NCBI GenBank assembly: GCA_045544195.1
Contig: JAZPYO010000062.1
Coordinates: 62,001-126,000, forward strand
Source of the DNA: RGIG7213 sp045544195
GTDB lineage: Bacteria; Bacillota; Clostridia; Oscillospirales; CAG-272
Direction: 5' to 3'
Length of the DNA stretch: 64,000 nt
Positions 23,769 to 33,772 of this stretch are shown piece after piece. Each line of letters opens with the position of its first letter. The first letter of the stretch is position 1. The notes beneath the pieces were generated by a model. The model saw only the letters and a list, made by a program, of their open reading frames with translations. It searched no databases and was not told the origin of the DNA. The translations under genes were made by a program, and so were the position numbers.

Positions 23769-24815
23769 ATGTTATCTCCGAAATTAAGCGTAATAATCCC
23801 TGTTTACAATGTTGAAAAATATCTTGCTGAAACGTTAGAATCGGTGATAAATCAGCCGTGCCGAGATATGGAAATAATTTTGATAGATGACGGCAGCTCT
23901 GATAACAGCGGTAAAATATGTGATGAATATGCACAAAAGGATGATCGGATAACTGTCATACATAAAGAAAACGGCGGAGTTTCCAGTGCAAGAAATGCAG
24001 GTCTTGATGCAGCAAGCGGTGAATATGTATTTTTCCTTGATTCGGACGATCCGTGTGTTGAAGGAATATATGACGACATTCTTTATCAGAAAATGAACGG
24101 ATGCGACATAATATTTGCCGATTTTGCCAGAGGCGATGAAAATTGCAATATTGTTTATGAGCAGAAATGTCCGCGAATATATGACGGTGATGTATATACG
24201 ATAGTTTCGAGATTGGTAAAGGGATATGTTCCCGCTGTGTTTTTTAAACATGAGATCATCATTCGTGAGAAAATAAGATTTGACAAACGGTTCAAGGTTG
24301 GCGAAGATAAGCTTTTTATGATGCAATTTGCCATCCACACATCATCATATAATTTAACTGAACACCCTAACTGCGTTTATAGAGATAACAATTCTAGCCT
24401 TATGCATGGCAAAACCACGGTGAAAATGCTTGACGAATTTGCATTATTGATACATGAGCGTCAAAAGGTAGTACAAACATGTATTGACCGTTCGTACGAC
24501 GAAAGACTGGTAAGATATTACCGTTGCATACTTGTTGGTATGCTGCTTGAGTTCTTTGTTATGGCATCTCAGATCGGACTGAATAAAAAGAGTATCGAAA
24601 GCAAGAGCGACGAGCACGGATTAAGACAGTATTATGATTTGATAGAGGAGTATAATTTCGGAAATGCTGTATTGAAGGAAATACATCTGTATTTTGACCA
24701 CCCCTCGTTGTTTATTTTTAAATACAGATCAAAGTCAAACATTCATGGTATCATAAAAAGAGTATTGCCGAAAAAGGTGCTTGCAAGCATCAAGAAAAGA
24801 TTTATGGAGAGATAA
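23769..24815 (+). CDS. Family 2 glycosyltransferase
   Basis: GT2 motifs are LSVIIPVYNVEKYLAETLES, MEIILIDDGSSDNS, VIHKENGGVSSARNAGLDA and FFLDSDDP. The protein is close to the damaged gene that follows at 24819, sharing SVxNQPC/DQPCxD wording in the first 40 residues; the two look like a tandem duplication. The C-terminus has a basic helix (KKVLASIKKRFMER) that may touch the membrane. Confidence 0.92.
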   Translation: MLSPKLSVIIPVYNVEKYLAETLESVINQPCRDMEIILIDDGSSDNSGKICDEYAQKDDRITVIHKENGGVSSARNAGLDAASGEYVFFLDSDDPCVEGIYDDILYQKMNGCDIIFADFARGDENCNIVYEQKCPRIYDGDVYTIVSRLVKGYVPAVFFKHEIIIREKIRFDKRFKVGEDKLFMMQFAIHTSSYNLTEHPNCVYRDNNSSLMHGKTTVKMLDEFALLIHERQKVVQTCIDRSYDERLVRYYRCILVGMLLEFFVMASQIGLNKKSIESKSDEHGLRQYYDLIEEYNFGNAVLKEIHLYFDHPSLFIFKYRSKSNIHGIIKRVLPKKVLASIKKRFMER

Positions 24816-24818
24816 AGA

Positions 24819-25794
24819 ATGCCGTTATTAAGCGTTGTTATGCCTGTATATAACGTCGAAAAATATGTAGCTCAGGCAATAGAATCGGTTCTTGATCAGC
24901 CGTGCAAGGACCTTGAGCTGATAATCGTCGATGACGGAAGTCCCGATGATAGTGGAAGAATTTGCGATGAATATGCTTCTAAGGACAGCAGAGTGACGGT
25001 CATACATAAAGAAGACGAGGGAGTTTCTGTTGCCAGAAATACAGGCATAGATGTAGCGAAAGGAAAATATATTGCGTTTTTGGATTTTGATGATGAATGG
25101 ACAACAGGTTTTTACGACAAAGACGTATATGATCTGCTAAACAAACGAGAGTACAAAGCGTATATTTTTAAATATTGTTTTACAGACGAAGATCTGAATA
25201 TATGCGGATATCCAAGCGGAAAATGTAAAAATGAAAACGCTTTAACCCAAACAGATAGATTTATATTTTGTATTGATTCATTTGTTGTAGATCTGGATCA
25301 TATAAGATCGATACCAAGCATTTTTATACCTGGGTGCAATTATTATGAAGATGTATTGTTTGAGTCAAATGCAATCCACAATATAAATCACATTTTTTTG
25401 GATAAAATAATAGCTCTATATAGGCAGCACTCCGCTTCAATAAGTCACATAGGTCTAACTACTGAGAAAAAATATTTTTCTGCAATAAAAGGCATGATAT
25501 GGTACTCAGAGTTTTATAAAGGTAATAACCATGCCTTTTATAAGATAATTATGCGTGTATATTCGGCGGTATTTATGAGTATCTATCTGCATCATTTTTG
25601 ACTGGGGCCAGTGTAAAGCATGTTGAAAGGGAATTAACAGATGCGGGCTTCGCTGAATATTACCAGAATTATCGCGAATGCTATATACCCGATGATATGA
25701 AAAAAAGCTTGATGAATACTTTAAAAATAAGCAGCTTTTTCGTTTGAAATGGTATATTCTAGGCATTGCCCGCAGGATAATGAGGAGAAAATAA
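24819..25794 (+). pseudogene. Frameshifted family 2 glycosyltransferase
   Basis: The first 260 codons read as an ordinary GT2 (LSVVMPVYNVEKYVAQAIES, DLELIIVDDGSPDDSG, VIHKEDEGVSVARNTGID), although the DxD box is FLDFDDE. The frame stops at TGA 25599-25601. Reading continues in another frame from about 25598 (LTGASVKHVERELTDAGFAE) and in a third from about 25700 (KLDEYFKNKQLFRLKWYILG) to a TAA at 25792-25794. Both jumps fit a one-base deletion in a homopolymer: five T at ~25595-25599 and seven A at ~25700-25706. The gene is either decayed or carries sequencing errors. If the first frame alone is translated, a protein without its C-terminal ~65 residues results. Confidence 0.8.
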
Positions 25795-25800
25795 GGTCAG

Positions 25801-26517
25801 ATGATACCCAAGAAAATACACTACTGTTGGTTTGGTGGGAACAAAAAGCCGAAAAGTGTTCTTAAATGTATCGAAAGCTGGAAGCACTACTGTCCGGATT
25901 ATGATATAATAGAGTGGAATGAGAGTAATTTTGACATTAAGGCTCATCCGTTCACATCACAGGCATACGATGCAAAAAAGTGGGCATTTATATCCGATTA
26001 TGCAAGGTTATATATAGTTTATAATAATGGCGGTATATATCTCGATACCGATGTAGAGCTTGTGAAAAATCTCGATCCTTTACTTGTCGATAAGGCTTAT
26101 ATGGGATTTGAGATAGGTCAGTATGTTGCTACCGGTTTAGGTTTTGGCGCTGTTAAAGGGCACGCATTTTTGCTTGAAAATATGAAAGCATATGACACAG
26201 AACACATTACGGATGAAAACGGGAAGTTTGTTGGAATAAGCTGTCCTGTATATACAACAGATCTGTTGAAAAAAGGCGGATTGATTGACGATAATGGAAC
26301 TGTCCAGAGCGTGTGCGGCGTAACAGTTTATCCGAGTGATTATTTTTGCCCTTATGATTATACGACAGGTGTGATGAAAATGACGGATAACACTTATTCG
26401 ATTCATATGTATTCAATGACATGGATAGGAAAGGGACAAGTGATAAGGAGCAAGATCACAAGAGTGTTTCACAGATTGTTCGGTAAGGATGTTTTTCATA
26501 AACGAAAAGGAGTTTAA
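25801..26517 (+). CDS. Family 32 glycosyltransferase (DXD sugar-binding type)
   Basis: The protein starts MIPKKIHYCWFGGNKKP, then has WNESNFD and AFISDYARLYIVYNNGGIYL followed by DTDVE. The last is the DxD metal site of the Gly-sugar/OCH1-like GT32 family. At 238 aa it is of normal length for bacterial capsular members, which often transfer galactose or mannose. It starts six bases after the remains of the frameshifted GT2. Confidence 0.92.
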   Translation: MIPKKIHYCWFGGNKKPKSVLKCIESWKHYCPDYDIIEWNESNFDIKAHPFTSQAYDAKKWAFISDYARLYIVYNNGGIYLDTDVELVKNLDPLLVDKAYMGFEIGQYVATGLGFGAVKGHAFLLENMKAYDTEHITDENGKFVGISCPVYTTDLLKKGGLIDDNGTVQSVCGVTVYPSDYFCPYDYTTGVMKMTDNTYSIHMYSMTWIGKGQVIRSKITRVFHRLFGKDVFHKRKGV

Positions 26518-26523
26518 AGCGGT

Positions 26524-27390
26524 ATGGTAACGGTTTTTACCCCTGCTTATAATTCAAAAAAGACTATCGGCAGATTATATAACAGCTTGATTTCGCAAAC
26601 CAATTCCGATTTTGAATGGGTCGTAGTGAACGACGGCTCTACCGACGGCAGTGATGTGATTTTGGAGGAGCTTGTTGGCAAAGCACCGTTTAAAACGGTT
26701 TATGTAAAAACGGAAAACGGCGGCAAGTATAACGCTTATAACAAAGGTTTGCAATTATCCAACGGAGATTATTTTATATGTGTTGATGCAGATGATTATC
26801 TGCCGGAATACGCAATAGAAAAAATAATCGATACATTTTGTTCCATATCCAAAAGTCCCGATTGCTGCGGTATCGTAGCGTTGAAAGAAATTTTGGGTCA
26901 GGACAGAGAAAAAATCGCAAAATTCCCAATTGACAGCGAGATACTGACACTTGAAAAGATAGAGTTCGAGTATAAGACTGCGGGAGAAAAAACGTACGTA
27001 TTTAAAACCGCACTTGTTAAAGATATATTGTTCCCTGATATTTTGCCGGAAAAATTTTTTCCCGAATTATATTTGTACGATGAGATAGCATCAAAATATA
27101 AGTTTTTGACGTGTAATACCGTTCTTACGATATGTGAATATCAGCCTGATGGATATACAGGAAATTACCGAAAGCTTATGATAAATAATCCCACGGGATT
27201 TGCTTATCTTTACGGAATGAGAGCCTTGAGGGCTAAGAATTTTAAAACAAGATTTACTATGTTTTCCCGTTATCACGCATTTACGATAATGTCACACAAT
27301 CCAAAGCGCCTTCGAGTTCGTCTTGGGGTTGCCGGAATTATTTCGTTTCCAATAGGAATATTAATGATAATCAGGTATAAATTTTTATAA
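26524..27390 (+). CDS. Family 2 glycosyltransferase (capsular type, paralogue of 22874)
   Basis: The protein has VTVFTPAYNSKKTIGRLYNS, VVVNDGSTDGSDVILEEL, KTENGGKYNAYNKGLQL and CVDADDYL, the same subgroup as the gene at 22874. An ending IIRYKFL basic tail after a hydrophobic stretch (~265-285) suggests membrane contact. AGGAG lies 11 bases before the ATG. Confidence 0.91.
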   Translation: MVTVFTPAYNSKKTIGRLYNSLISQTNSDFEWVVVNDGSTDGSDVILEELVGKAPFKTVYVKTENGGKYNAYNKGLQLSNGDYFICVDADDYLPEYAIEKIIDTFCSISKSPDCCGIVALKEILGQDREKIAKFPIDSEILTLEKIEFEYKTAGEKTYVFKTALVKDILFPDILPEKFFPELYLYDEIASKYKFLTCNTVLTICEYQPDGYTGNYRKLMINNPTGFAYLYGMRALRAKNFKTRFTMFSRYHAFTIMSHNPKRLRVRLGVAGIISFPIGILMIIRYKFL

Positions 27391-27413
27391 ATACAGCGAA
27401 AGGAGATACGTTT

Positions 27414-28775
27414 GTGGCTAATACAAAGAATAAAATCATAACACAGTCTAAATATATCAAAAACCACGATCTTGTTTGGTATTCTGACACAGATGTGTCT
27501 TCAAAAAAGAAGGAACAAAATACTGAAATTCATCAAAATGTTTCCTCTGCTGATATGATGCGTACCCCATCCTCAAAATATGTGAGAACGAAAAAAAGCG
27601 ATGTTATATATCAGAATTTTGATGTTCATAATCCGATATTGTCATTTTGTCTTGTGGTTGGGGCATTCTTCATATATTTTATAGCATATTCCGGCACCGG
27701 TGCCAAATACGGAGGACTTATAAATTTATGCATAGCGATAGCCTTGCCGCTAATAGCCATTTTATCTCGCAAAAGTATATTTTATTCTGATGAAATAAAA
27801 AAAGCATTTGCAGCGTTTGCAGTTATGGCGACGGTAATGTTTATATCATATACAAAGACGTTTGATTATGATTCGTATATCAGACTATTGCTTTTATTCT
27901 CGGTCCCTATAACAGCATCGTATCTTGGATATAACGAAAAAGGCTTAAAATATATTTCTTATGCAAACACAGCAATTGGTGTTGCCATAGTTGTTGATTT
28001 CGCTGCCGGAGGAATAACGAGCGGATGGAATACTAACTCGGTTGGATCTATAGCAATGTACGGTATATCGTGGCTGATATTTACCGGGTACGAAAAGCAA
28101 AGGTGGCGTCTTTTTACTGAAATCGCGATATTTATATTTTCCTTTGTCCGTCTTGAGGTTACGCAATGCCGTTCTGCAATGATTGGCTTAGCGTTTCTTG
28201 TGATCTTCCATTACTTTATTCCGATAAAGGTACTCACAAAAAAAGTTGTCTACAGAATTATATATTGGTGTGTGCTTTGTTTTCCGCCGTTTATGACTCA
28301 TATTTTGGTGTGGTTGCATAAATCTCAATTTGCATTGAAAGCTGACAAATTTATACAGGAAAATACCGGTAAAACACTGTATTCAGGGCGAGAGGAAATA
28401 TGGCATTCTTTGCTGAACGGAAAGATCAATGATAGTTTTTTTGGAGACGGCGGTTCTTATTGGTATAATAATCACAGCGTATATATGTACATGCGGTGTT
28501 CTGTCGGAATCGTTGGCTTTATTGCATATATAGTATTTCTTGCTATGATATTTGAGTTTTTATTCAAGCATATAGATGATTATACTGTGAGATGTAGCTT
28601 TATATCGTTTTCTGCTATATACCTTACAGGTGCCTTTGAAGAAATACTTATTAAGCCTTCTATACTTTGCCTTGTGTTTTATATGACCCTTGCAGTAGGT
28701 GTAGGTAGGGCATGTATGCTTGATCGGAATTCTGAAATCCAAACATCTCAAAAGGAAGAAATCAGTGATGTATAG
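27414..28775 (+). CDS. Wzy/WaaL-like polysaccharide polymerase or ligase
   Basis: After a polar N-terminal region of about 75 residues there are about ten hydrophobic segments, with a larger outer loop carrying GREEIWHSLLNGKINDSFFG and NNHSVYMYMR. That loop is typical of O-antigen polymerases and ligases. The start is GTG at 27414 behind AAAGGAGAT. The long charged N-terminal extension is unusual. It overlaps the next glycosyltransferase by eight bases. No Wzx flippase is near. Confidence 0.85.
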   Translation: MANTKNKIITQSKYIKNHDLVWYSDTDVSSKKKEQNTEIHQNVSSADMMRTPSSKYVRTKKSDVIYQNFDVHNPILSFCLVVGAFFIYFIAYSGTGAKYGGLINLCIAIALPLIAILSRKSIFYSDEIKKAFAAFAVMATVMFISYTKTFDYDSYIRLLLLFSVPITASYLGYNEKGLKYISYANTAIGVAIVVDFAAGGITSGWNTNSVGSIAMYGISWLIFTGYEKQRWRLFTEIAIFIFSFVRLEVTQCRSAMIGLAFLVIFHYFIPIKVLTKKVVYRIIYWCVLCFPPFMTHILVWLHKSQFALKADKFIQENTGKTLYSGREEIWHSLLNGKINDSFFGDGGSYWYNNHSVYMYMRCSVGIVGFIAYIVFLAMIFEFLFKHIDDYTVRCSFISFSAIYLTGAFEEILIKPSILCLVFYMTLAVGVGRACMLDRNSEIQTSQKEEISDV

Positions 28776-29745
28776 CGTAATCGTTCCTGTATACAATGTT
28801 GAAAAGTATATTGACCGCTGCATTAAATCTGTTCTTGCACAGACGGCTAAGGATCTTGAGCTCATCCTGGTGGATGACGGATCAACAGATAAAAGCGGTG
28901 ATATTTGCCGAAAGTACGAATCAAGAGATTCAAGAATAAGATATATACGTACGGACAATCACGGTGTCAGTCACGCGCGAAATACTGGTATTGAAAACGC
29001 GCGAGGTGAATATATAGGCTTTGTTGACGGAGATGATTCTGTAGCCCCCGATATGTATGAGCAACTGATCGGCGCTGCAAGAAGCAACGATGCCGAGGTC
29101 GTAATATGTGATTCGACAACTGTGTATGATGATGGAAAAACAGAAGAGGATACGCTTCCGAATATTGTTGACGGTGAATTACTTACAAAAGCCACCCTTA
29201 CGCCCGAAAAATTATCGTATATGGCGGGCGGTGCATGTCGGTGTCTATATAGTAAGTGCCTATTGGATCGTAATAGTATAAGATTTCCGGAAGGAATAAA
29301 GTTGTCTGAGGATAGAGCATTCAATATACTTGCTATGGGATATTCCAACGGTATATATTATGTAAAAAAAACGTTGTATTTCAGATATGTATTGTCTGAA
29401 AGTGCAGTCAACAAATACAGATCAGATTACCTTAAAACTGTAAAAGGATCGTATGTTGCTTTGAATAACGCTTTGAGGAGAGCAGGTTTTTCGGAGGAAT
29501 TTTTTAAAGCATATCAAAGTAATATAGCGTTTGGTGCGTTATCTGCAATATATAACGAATTTCATAAAAATTGTCCTCATAAATTCATCGCCAGAGTAAA
29601 GAACGTAAAGGCTATATGCTCTGATGACATGGTTCAAGGCGGTATTTCGGATACATGTAAGGACCGAAGACTAAGACTGATAAAAAAGAAAAATGTTGGT
29701 TTATTGGTGATACTATGTATTGTCAGAAGGATTGTAAAGGGGTAA
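28768..29745 (+). CDS. Family 2 glycosyltransferase
   Basis: I start at the ATG at 28768, which follows AAGGAAG by about nine bases and begins MYSVIVPVYNVEKYIDRCI. An ATG 48 bases upstream lies within the polymerase gene and adds a non-conserved stretch. DLELILVDDGSTDKSGDICR, HGVSHARNTGIENARG and GFVDGDDS show the GT2 fold; the DxD reads DGDD. Confidence 0.9.
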   Translation: MYSVIVPVYNVEKYIDRCIKSVLAQTAKDLELILVDDGSTDKSGDICRKYESRDSRIRYIRTDNHGVSHARNTGIENARGEYIGFVDGDDSVAPDMYEQLIGAARSNDAEVVICDSTTVYDDGKTEEDTLPNIVDGELLTKATLTPEKLSYMAGGACRCLYSKCLLDRNSIRFPEGIKLSEDRAFNILAMGYSNGIYYVKKTLYFRYVLSESAVNKYRSDYLKTVKGSYVALNNALRRAGFSEEFFKAYQSNIAFGALSAIYNEFHKNCPHKFIARVKNVKAICSDDMVQGGISDTCKDRRLRLIKKKNVGLLVILCIVRRIVKG

Positions 29746-29752
29746 TAGTGTG

Positions 29753-30715
29753 ATGCCGAAGATAAGCGTGATCATGCCTGTATACAACGGGGAGGTATAT
29801 CTGAGATCAGCTATAGACAGTGTTCTTTCACAGAGCTTCAAGGATTTTGAGTTTATTATAATCGATGATGCTTCAAATGATTCTTCGGTTCAGATCATTC
29901 AGGGATATAACGATGAACGCATAAGACTTTTTGTTAATGATGTCAACATGGGTGTTGCAGCTACCTTAAACAAAGGAATAGATCTGGCTGTCGGAGAATA
30001 CATAGCGCGAATGGATTGCGATGATATTTCAATGCCTGATCGATTTGAAAAGCAGATCAAATATATGGACAGTCACGATAAAACAGTTATATGCGGCAGT
30101 AGCGTTATTATTTTGAATGAAACGGGTGAGTATTTCAGACCTTATTCCGAATCTGACGGGGCAATTCGCGCAGATATGATATTCAATTCTGCATTCGTTC
30201 ATCCTGCTGTTATGATAAGAGCAAGTGTTCTTAAAATTCATAATATCAGATATGACGTTGATTATGAACGGGCTGAAGACTATGAAATGTGGTCTCGGAT
30301 AATTCGCTTTGGTAATTGCTATAATATTCCTGAGCCATTATTTAAATACAGACATCATTCAAAGCAGGTCACTCAAACCGAAAAGGATATAATGGCTAAT
30401 GCTACAAACCGTGTCAGAGAAAAAATGCTTTGCGATATGGATGTCGGAATGACGGATAAAGAAAAGAAAGTGTTCTTTGATATTTGTAATGGAAAAAGAG
30501 ATATTTCTTTTGATGAGTACGGTTATTTTGTTTCCGGCGGAGAAAAATTGATTTCTACCGTTAGAAACGGAAAAAAAGATCTAAGAAGAATATATGCAGT
30601 TATAAATATTAATATTAAACTGAAAACAGGTATTAAAAGCAAAAAGTTTTTTACGGCAAAAGAGCCATTATCTATGCTTTTGTGCCGTATCAAGAATAAA
30701 AGTAAAAGTGTATGA
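29753..30715 (+). CDS. Family 2 glycosyltransferase (short-linker type)
   Basis: The protein has PKISVIMPVYNGEVYLRSAI, DFEFIIIDDASNDSS, NMGVAATLNKGIDLAVGEYI and ARMDCDDIS followed by MPDRFEKQ, a GT2 subgroup common in rhamnosyl- and galactosyltransferases. A GTG three bases earlier is an equally possible start. AAGGGG precedes both. The stop overlaps the pyruvyltransferase start by four bases. Confidence 0.91.
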   Translation: MPKISVIMPVYNGEVYLRSAIDSVLSQSFKDFEFIIIDDASNDSSVQIIQGYNDERIRLFVNDVNMGVAATLNKGIDLAVGEYIARMDCDDISMPDRFEKQIKYMDSHDKTVICGSSVIILNETGEYFRPYSESDGAIRADMIFNSAFVHPAVMIRASVLKIHNIRYDVDYERAEDYEMWSRIIRFGNCYNIPEPLFKYRHHSKQVTQTEKDIMANATNRVREKMLCDMDVGMTDKEKKVFFDICNGKRDISFDEYGYFVSGGEKLISTVRNGKKDLRRIYAVININIKLKTGIKSKKFFTAKEPLSMLLCRIKNKSKSV

Positions 30716-31812
30716 AAAAAATTGCCACTGTAACATTTCACAGATCAGATAATTTCGGTTCCGTTCTTCAGGCGTATGCTTTGGGAGAGAAGCTTTCCAA
30801 AATGGGATATTGCCAATATATTGTTGATTATCGGAAGCCCGAAGTTGCCGATATGTACAAGATATTGAAAAAACCTACAAACAAATTCTTGCTGATTTCC
30901 GATATATATAACTTGTTATACTACCGTAAGCTAAAGAAAAGGAAGACGCTTTTTGAAGAATTCCGCAATAATCATCTTAGGACCAGCCGAGTGTATAAAT
31001 GTAAGGCGGAGCTTGAAGAAGATCCTCCGATGGCTGATGCTTATATCTGTGGCAGCGATCAGATCTGGAATACATATATCGAAGATTTTGATAACACATA
31101 TTTGCTTGATTTTGTAAAAGCGGGGCGCAAAATATCATATGCGGCCAGCGGAATCAAAAAGTTGCAGGATGATACTGCCATCGACCTGATTAAATCACAA
31201 ATCAAGGACTTTTCAGGTGTTACCTTGAGAGAATCTTATGCCGCGAATAAGCTTGGTCTTTCATACGCAAATGTTGTATTGGATCCGGTTTTGCTTTTGA
31301 AAAAAAGCGATTGGAGCTCTTTGTGCTCGAATGTTTCTGTGAAAAAAAGATATATGCTTTGCTATTTTGCGGGGAATGTATCTTTTGATTTTGAAAAGTT
31401 TACTAAGAGATTTGCAGCTGAACACGGACTTCAACGAATTTTGCTTATGCCTGAATGGCGTAATATAGCAAGAAGCGGCATTAAATATTATGATGCAGGA
31501 CCTGTAGAGTTTTTGTCGTTGATAAAAAATGCAGATATCGTATGCACAAATTCGTTTCATGGCACAGCCTTTTCAGTATTATTCAACAAACCTTTTATCG
31601 TAGGACAGCACATGCCCTTTTCGGATGAAAGATTAACGACACTCCTGACTCTTCTTGATTTACGGGATATGGAAATAGATCCCCAAAAACCGTTACTGTC
31701 AGACAGATTGTTTAATGTTGATTACGACAAGATCGATCTTATCGTAGAAAAAGAACGGAATCGTTGTGCGGATATTTTAAGGAAGATGATAGAAGGAGAA
31801 GTTATCTCTTGA
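30712..31812 (+). CDS. Polysaccharide pyruvyltransferase (WcaK/CsaB type)
   Basis: Family marks are the start ATVTFHRSDNFGSVLQAYAL, a middle CGSDQIWN, and VCTNSFHGTAFSVLFNKPFI near residue 285. The family adds ketal pyruvate from phosphoenolpyruvate to a sugar of the chain, which gives acid groups that can hold SLH-domain proteins. It overlaps the glycosyltransferase genes on both sides (ATGA before, TGATG after). Confidence 0.93.
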   Translation: MKKIATVTFHRSDNFGSVLQAYALGEKLSKMGYCQYIVDYRKPEVADMYKILKKPTNKFLLISDIYNLLYYRKLKKRKTLFEEFRNNHLRTSRVYKCKAELEEDPPMADAYICGSDQIWNTYIEDFDNTYLLDFVKAGRKISYAASGIKKLQDDTAIDLIKSQIKDFSGVTLRESYAANKLGLSYANVVLDPVLLLKKSDWSSLCSNVSVKKRYMLCYFAGNVSFDFEKFTKRFAAEHGLQRILLMPEWRNIARSGIKYYDAGPVEFLSLIKNADIVCTNSFHGTAFSVLFNKPFIVGQHMPFSDERLTTLLTLLDLRDMEIDPQKPLLSDRLFNVDYDKIDLIVEKERNRCADILRKMIEGEVIS

Positions 31813-32732
31813 TGGATCTTGTAACAGTTGTTATCCCGGTATATAAAACATTTGAATATCTTAAAGAGTGTGTTGACTCGGTTATAGGACAAGCCTACAA
31901 AAATTTAGAAATAATTCTTGTTGATGACGGTTCGCCTGACGCATCGGCGGAATTGTGTGATGAATATGCAAAAAAAGACAGCAGAATAAAGGTCATACAT
32001 CGTGAAAACGGCGGTCTGTCCGCAGCCAGAAATTCAGGAATAAAAGCAGCTTGCGGAAAGTATATAACGTTTATCGACAGCGATGATATTGTCGATGAGA
32101 ATATGATAGGCGAAATGGTGCAGATAGCTCAAAAAGAAAATGCACAAATAGTAAAGTCCGTTTTGATCCGCACAAATACAAAAGATGATTGTATTTCTTC
32201 TGAAGGCGAGTATGTTGGTGTTACACCGTATGAAGCGTTGACTTTGATATACAGCGGTCCGCCTCAGATAATTAGTGCATGCGGTAAGCTCTTTGATGTG
32301 AAGCTCTTTGACGATGTTTTGTTTCCCGAGGGGCTCAATCACGAAGACGAATATACAGTTCCCAAGCTTTTTTACAGAGCAAACAAAATAATTTTGTGTG
32401 ACAGTGTCAGATATTTTTATATGCAGCGTCCGGGCGACAGTATTATGAGAAGCGATTTTTCACCAAAAAAAATGGATGTTATCGTTGTGGCTGAGGATCG
32501 TATAAGCTTTTTCCGATCTTGCGGCTATAAAGATCTTGAAAAAAAGGCAATTCAGGATTATTTTGTGCATTTGATAAATTTAAGATCAAAGGCAAAAAAA
32601 TCACAGTATCAAGAAGAATATCGAACAATAGACAGCAAAGTCAAAGCCTTTAAATTCAAGCATCTTTCAAACGGACAAAAGGTCAGATTGGCTTTGTTCA
32701 AGCTTAATTTATATGATATGTTATACAAATAA
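31812..32732 (+). CDS. Family 2 glycosyltransferase
   Basis: The ATG at 31812 overlaps the TGA of the pyruvyltransferase gene and starts MDLVTVVIPVYKTFEYLKEC. NLEIILVDDGSPDASAELCD, VIHRENGGLSAARNSGIKAA and FIDSDDI identify a GT2. It is close to the gene at 32777 over its whole length, including ISACGKLFD / ITICGKLYT and an NHEDEY / LHEDEY region, so the two are recent duplicates. Confidence 0.92.
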   Translation: MDLVTVVIPVYKTFEYLKECVDSVIGQAYKNLEIILVDDGSPDASAELCDEYAKKDSRIKVIHRENGGLSAARNSGIKAACGKYITFIDSDDIVDENMIGEMVQIAQKENAQIVKSVLIRTNTKDDCISSEGEYVGVTPYEALTLIYSGPPQIISACGKLFDVKLFDDVLFPEGLNHEDEYTVPKLFYRANKIILCDSVRYFYMQRPGDSIMRSDFSPKKMDVIVVAEDRISFFRSCGYKDLEKKAIQDYFVHLINLRSKAKKSQYQEEYRTIDSKVKAFKFKHLSNGQKVRLALFKLNLYDMLYK

Positions 32733-32776
32733 AACAGCATCCTGTATAGTTTGAATTGTTAATGGGAGGTAAGTGT

Positions 32777-33769
32777 ATGGACGGAGAATTGGTGTCCGTC
32801 ATTATTCCTGTATATAATGTAGAAAAGTATTTAACTGCGTGTGTAGAATCGGTCATTAATTCCGATTATAATAATCTTGAAATAATACTTGTAGATGACG
32901 GAGCTACTGACAGTTGTCCTGAAATGTGTGATGAGCTTGCAAAAAAGGATCAAAGAATCGTCGTCATACATAAAGAAAACGGCGGGCTGTCCTCTGCAAG
33001 AAACGCAGGACTTGATTTGGCAAAGGGAAAATATGTAACCTTTGTTGACAGTGATGACATAATAACTGCAGATATGATATCTACTATGAAGCGAATTGCT
33101 GTTGAAGAAGATTGTGATATAGTAAAGCTGGGAATGGTAGTAACTTCCGATGAAAAAGTATCTATTGTTTCACATTCCGACTATTATGTTATGGATAAAA
33201 AAGAGGCTCTACGAATAATACCGGAAAGCGATCCTTCGATGATAACCATATGCGGCAAGCTTTATACTATATCGTTATTCAATACCTTACGCTTTCCGTT
33301 GGGAATATTGCACGAGGATGAATATCTGACGCCGAGATTGTTTCAAAAAAGCAGAAAAATAGCAATATCAAAAAAAATCGGATATTTGTATATGCAAAGA
33401 CAGAATGAAAGTATAACCAGAGCTGCTTTTTCAAAAAAAAGACTGGTTATCATGGACATTTATGAGGATAGAATAAACCTATATAGAAAATGGGGATACG
33501 ACGATCTGATTTTTGGCGCGTATCAAAAATACGTTTGGAGCTTGCGGTATTGCTATCAAAAGACAAAATCGTCTGAGTTTAAAAGTGAACACATAGAAAT
33601 AATTGAACGCTTTAAAAAGATAGAATTGCGTTATTTGCACTTTCTTGACAGTGTAGTTTGTGTTAGCGCAAGAATTGGTTGCTTAGATATAATAGAAGCG
33701 TTGATAAAACTTATTTATAAATTACAGCGATACAAGAAGCGTATCGTACGTAGATTTTGTAGAGGTTAA
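32777..33769 (+). CDS. Family 2 glycosyltransferase (paralogue of 31812)
   Basis: I start at the ATG at 32777 behind GGGAGG at seven bases; in-frame starts further up lack a ribosome site. The protein begins MDGELVSVIIPVYNVEKYLT and has IILVDDGATDSCPEMCDELA, HKENGGLSSARNAGLD and FVDSDDI. A basic tail (KRIVRRFCRG) closes it. The ABC permease follows after three bases. Confidence 0.92.
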   Translation: MDGELVSVIIPVYNVEKYLTACVESVINSDYNNLEIILVDDGATDSCPEMCDELAKKDQRIVVIHKENGGLSSARNAGLDLAKGKYVTFVDSDDIITADMISTMKRIAVEEDCDIVKLGMVVTSDEKVSIVSHSDYYVMDKKEALRIIPESDPSMITICGKLYTISLFNTLRFPLGILHEDEYLTPRLFQKSRKIAISKKIGYLYMQRQNESITRAAFSKKRLVIMDIYEDRINLYRKWGYDDLIFGAYQKYVWSLRYCYQKTKSSEFKSEHIEIIERFKKIELRYLHFLDSVVCVSARIGCLDIIEALIKLIYKLQRYKKRIVRRFCRG

Positions 33770-33772
33770 AAT

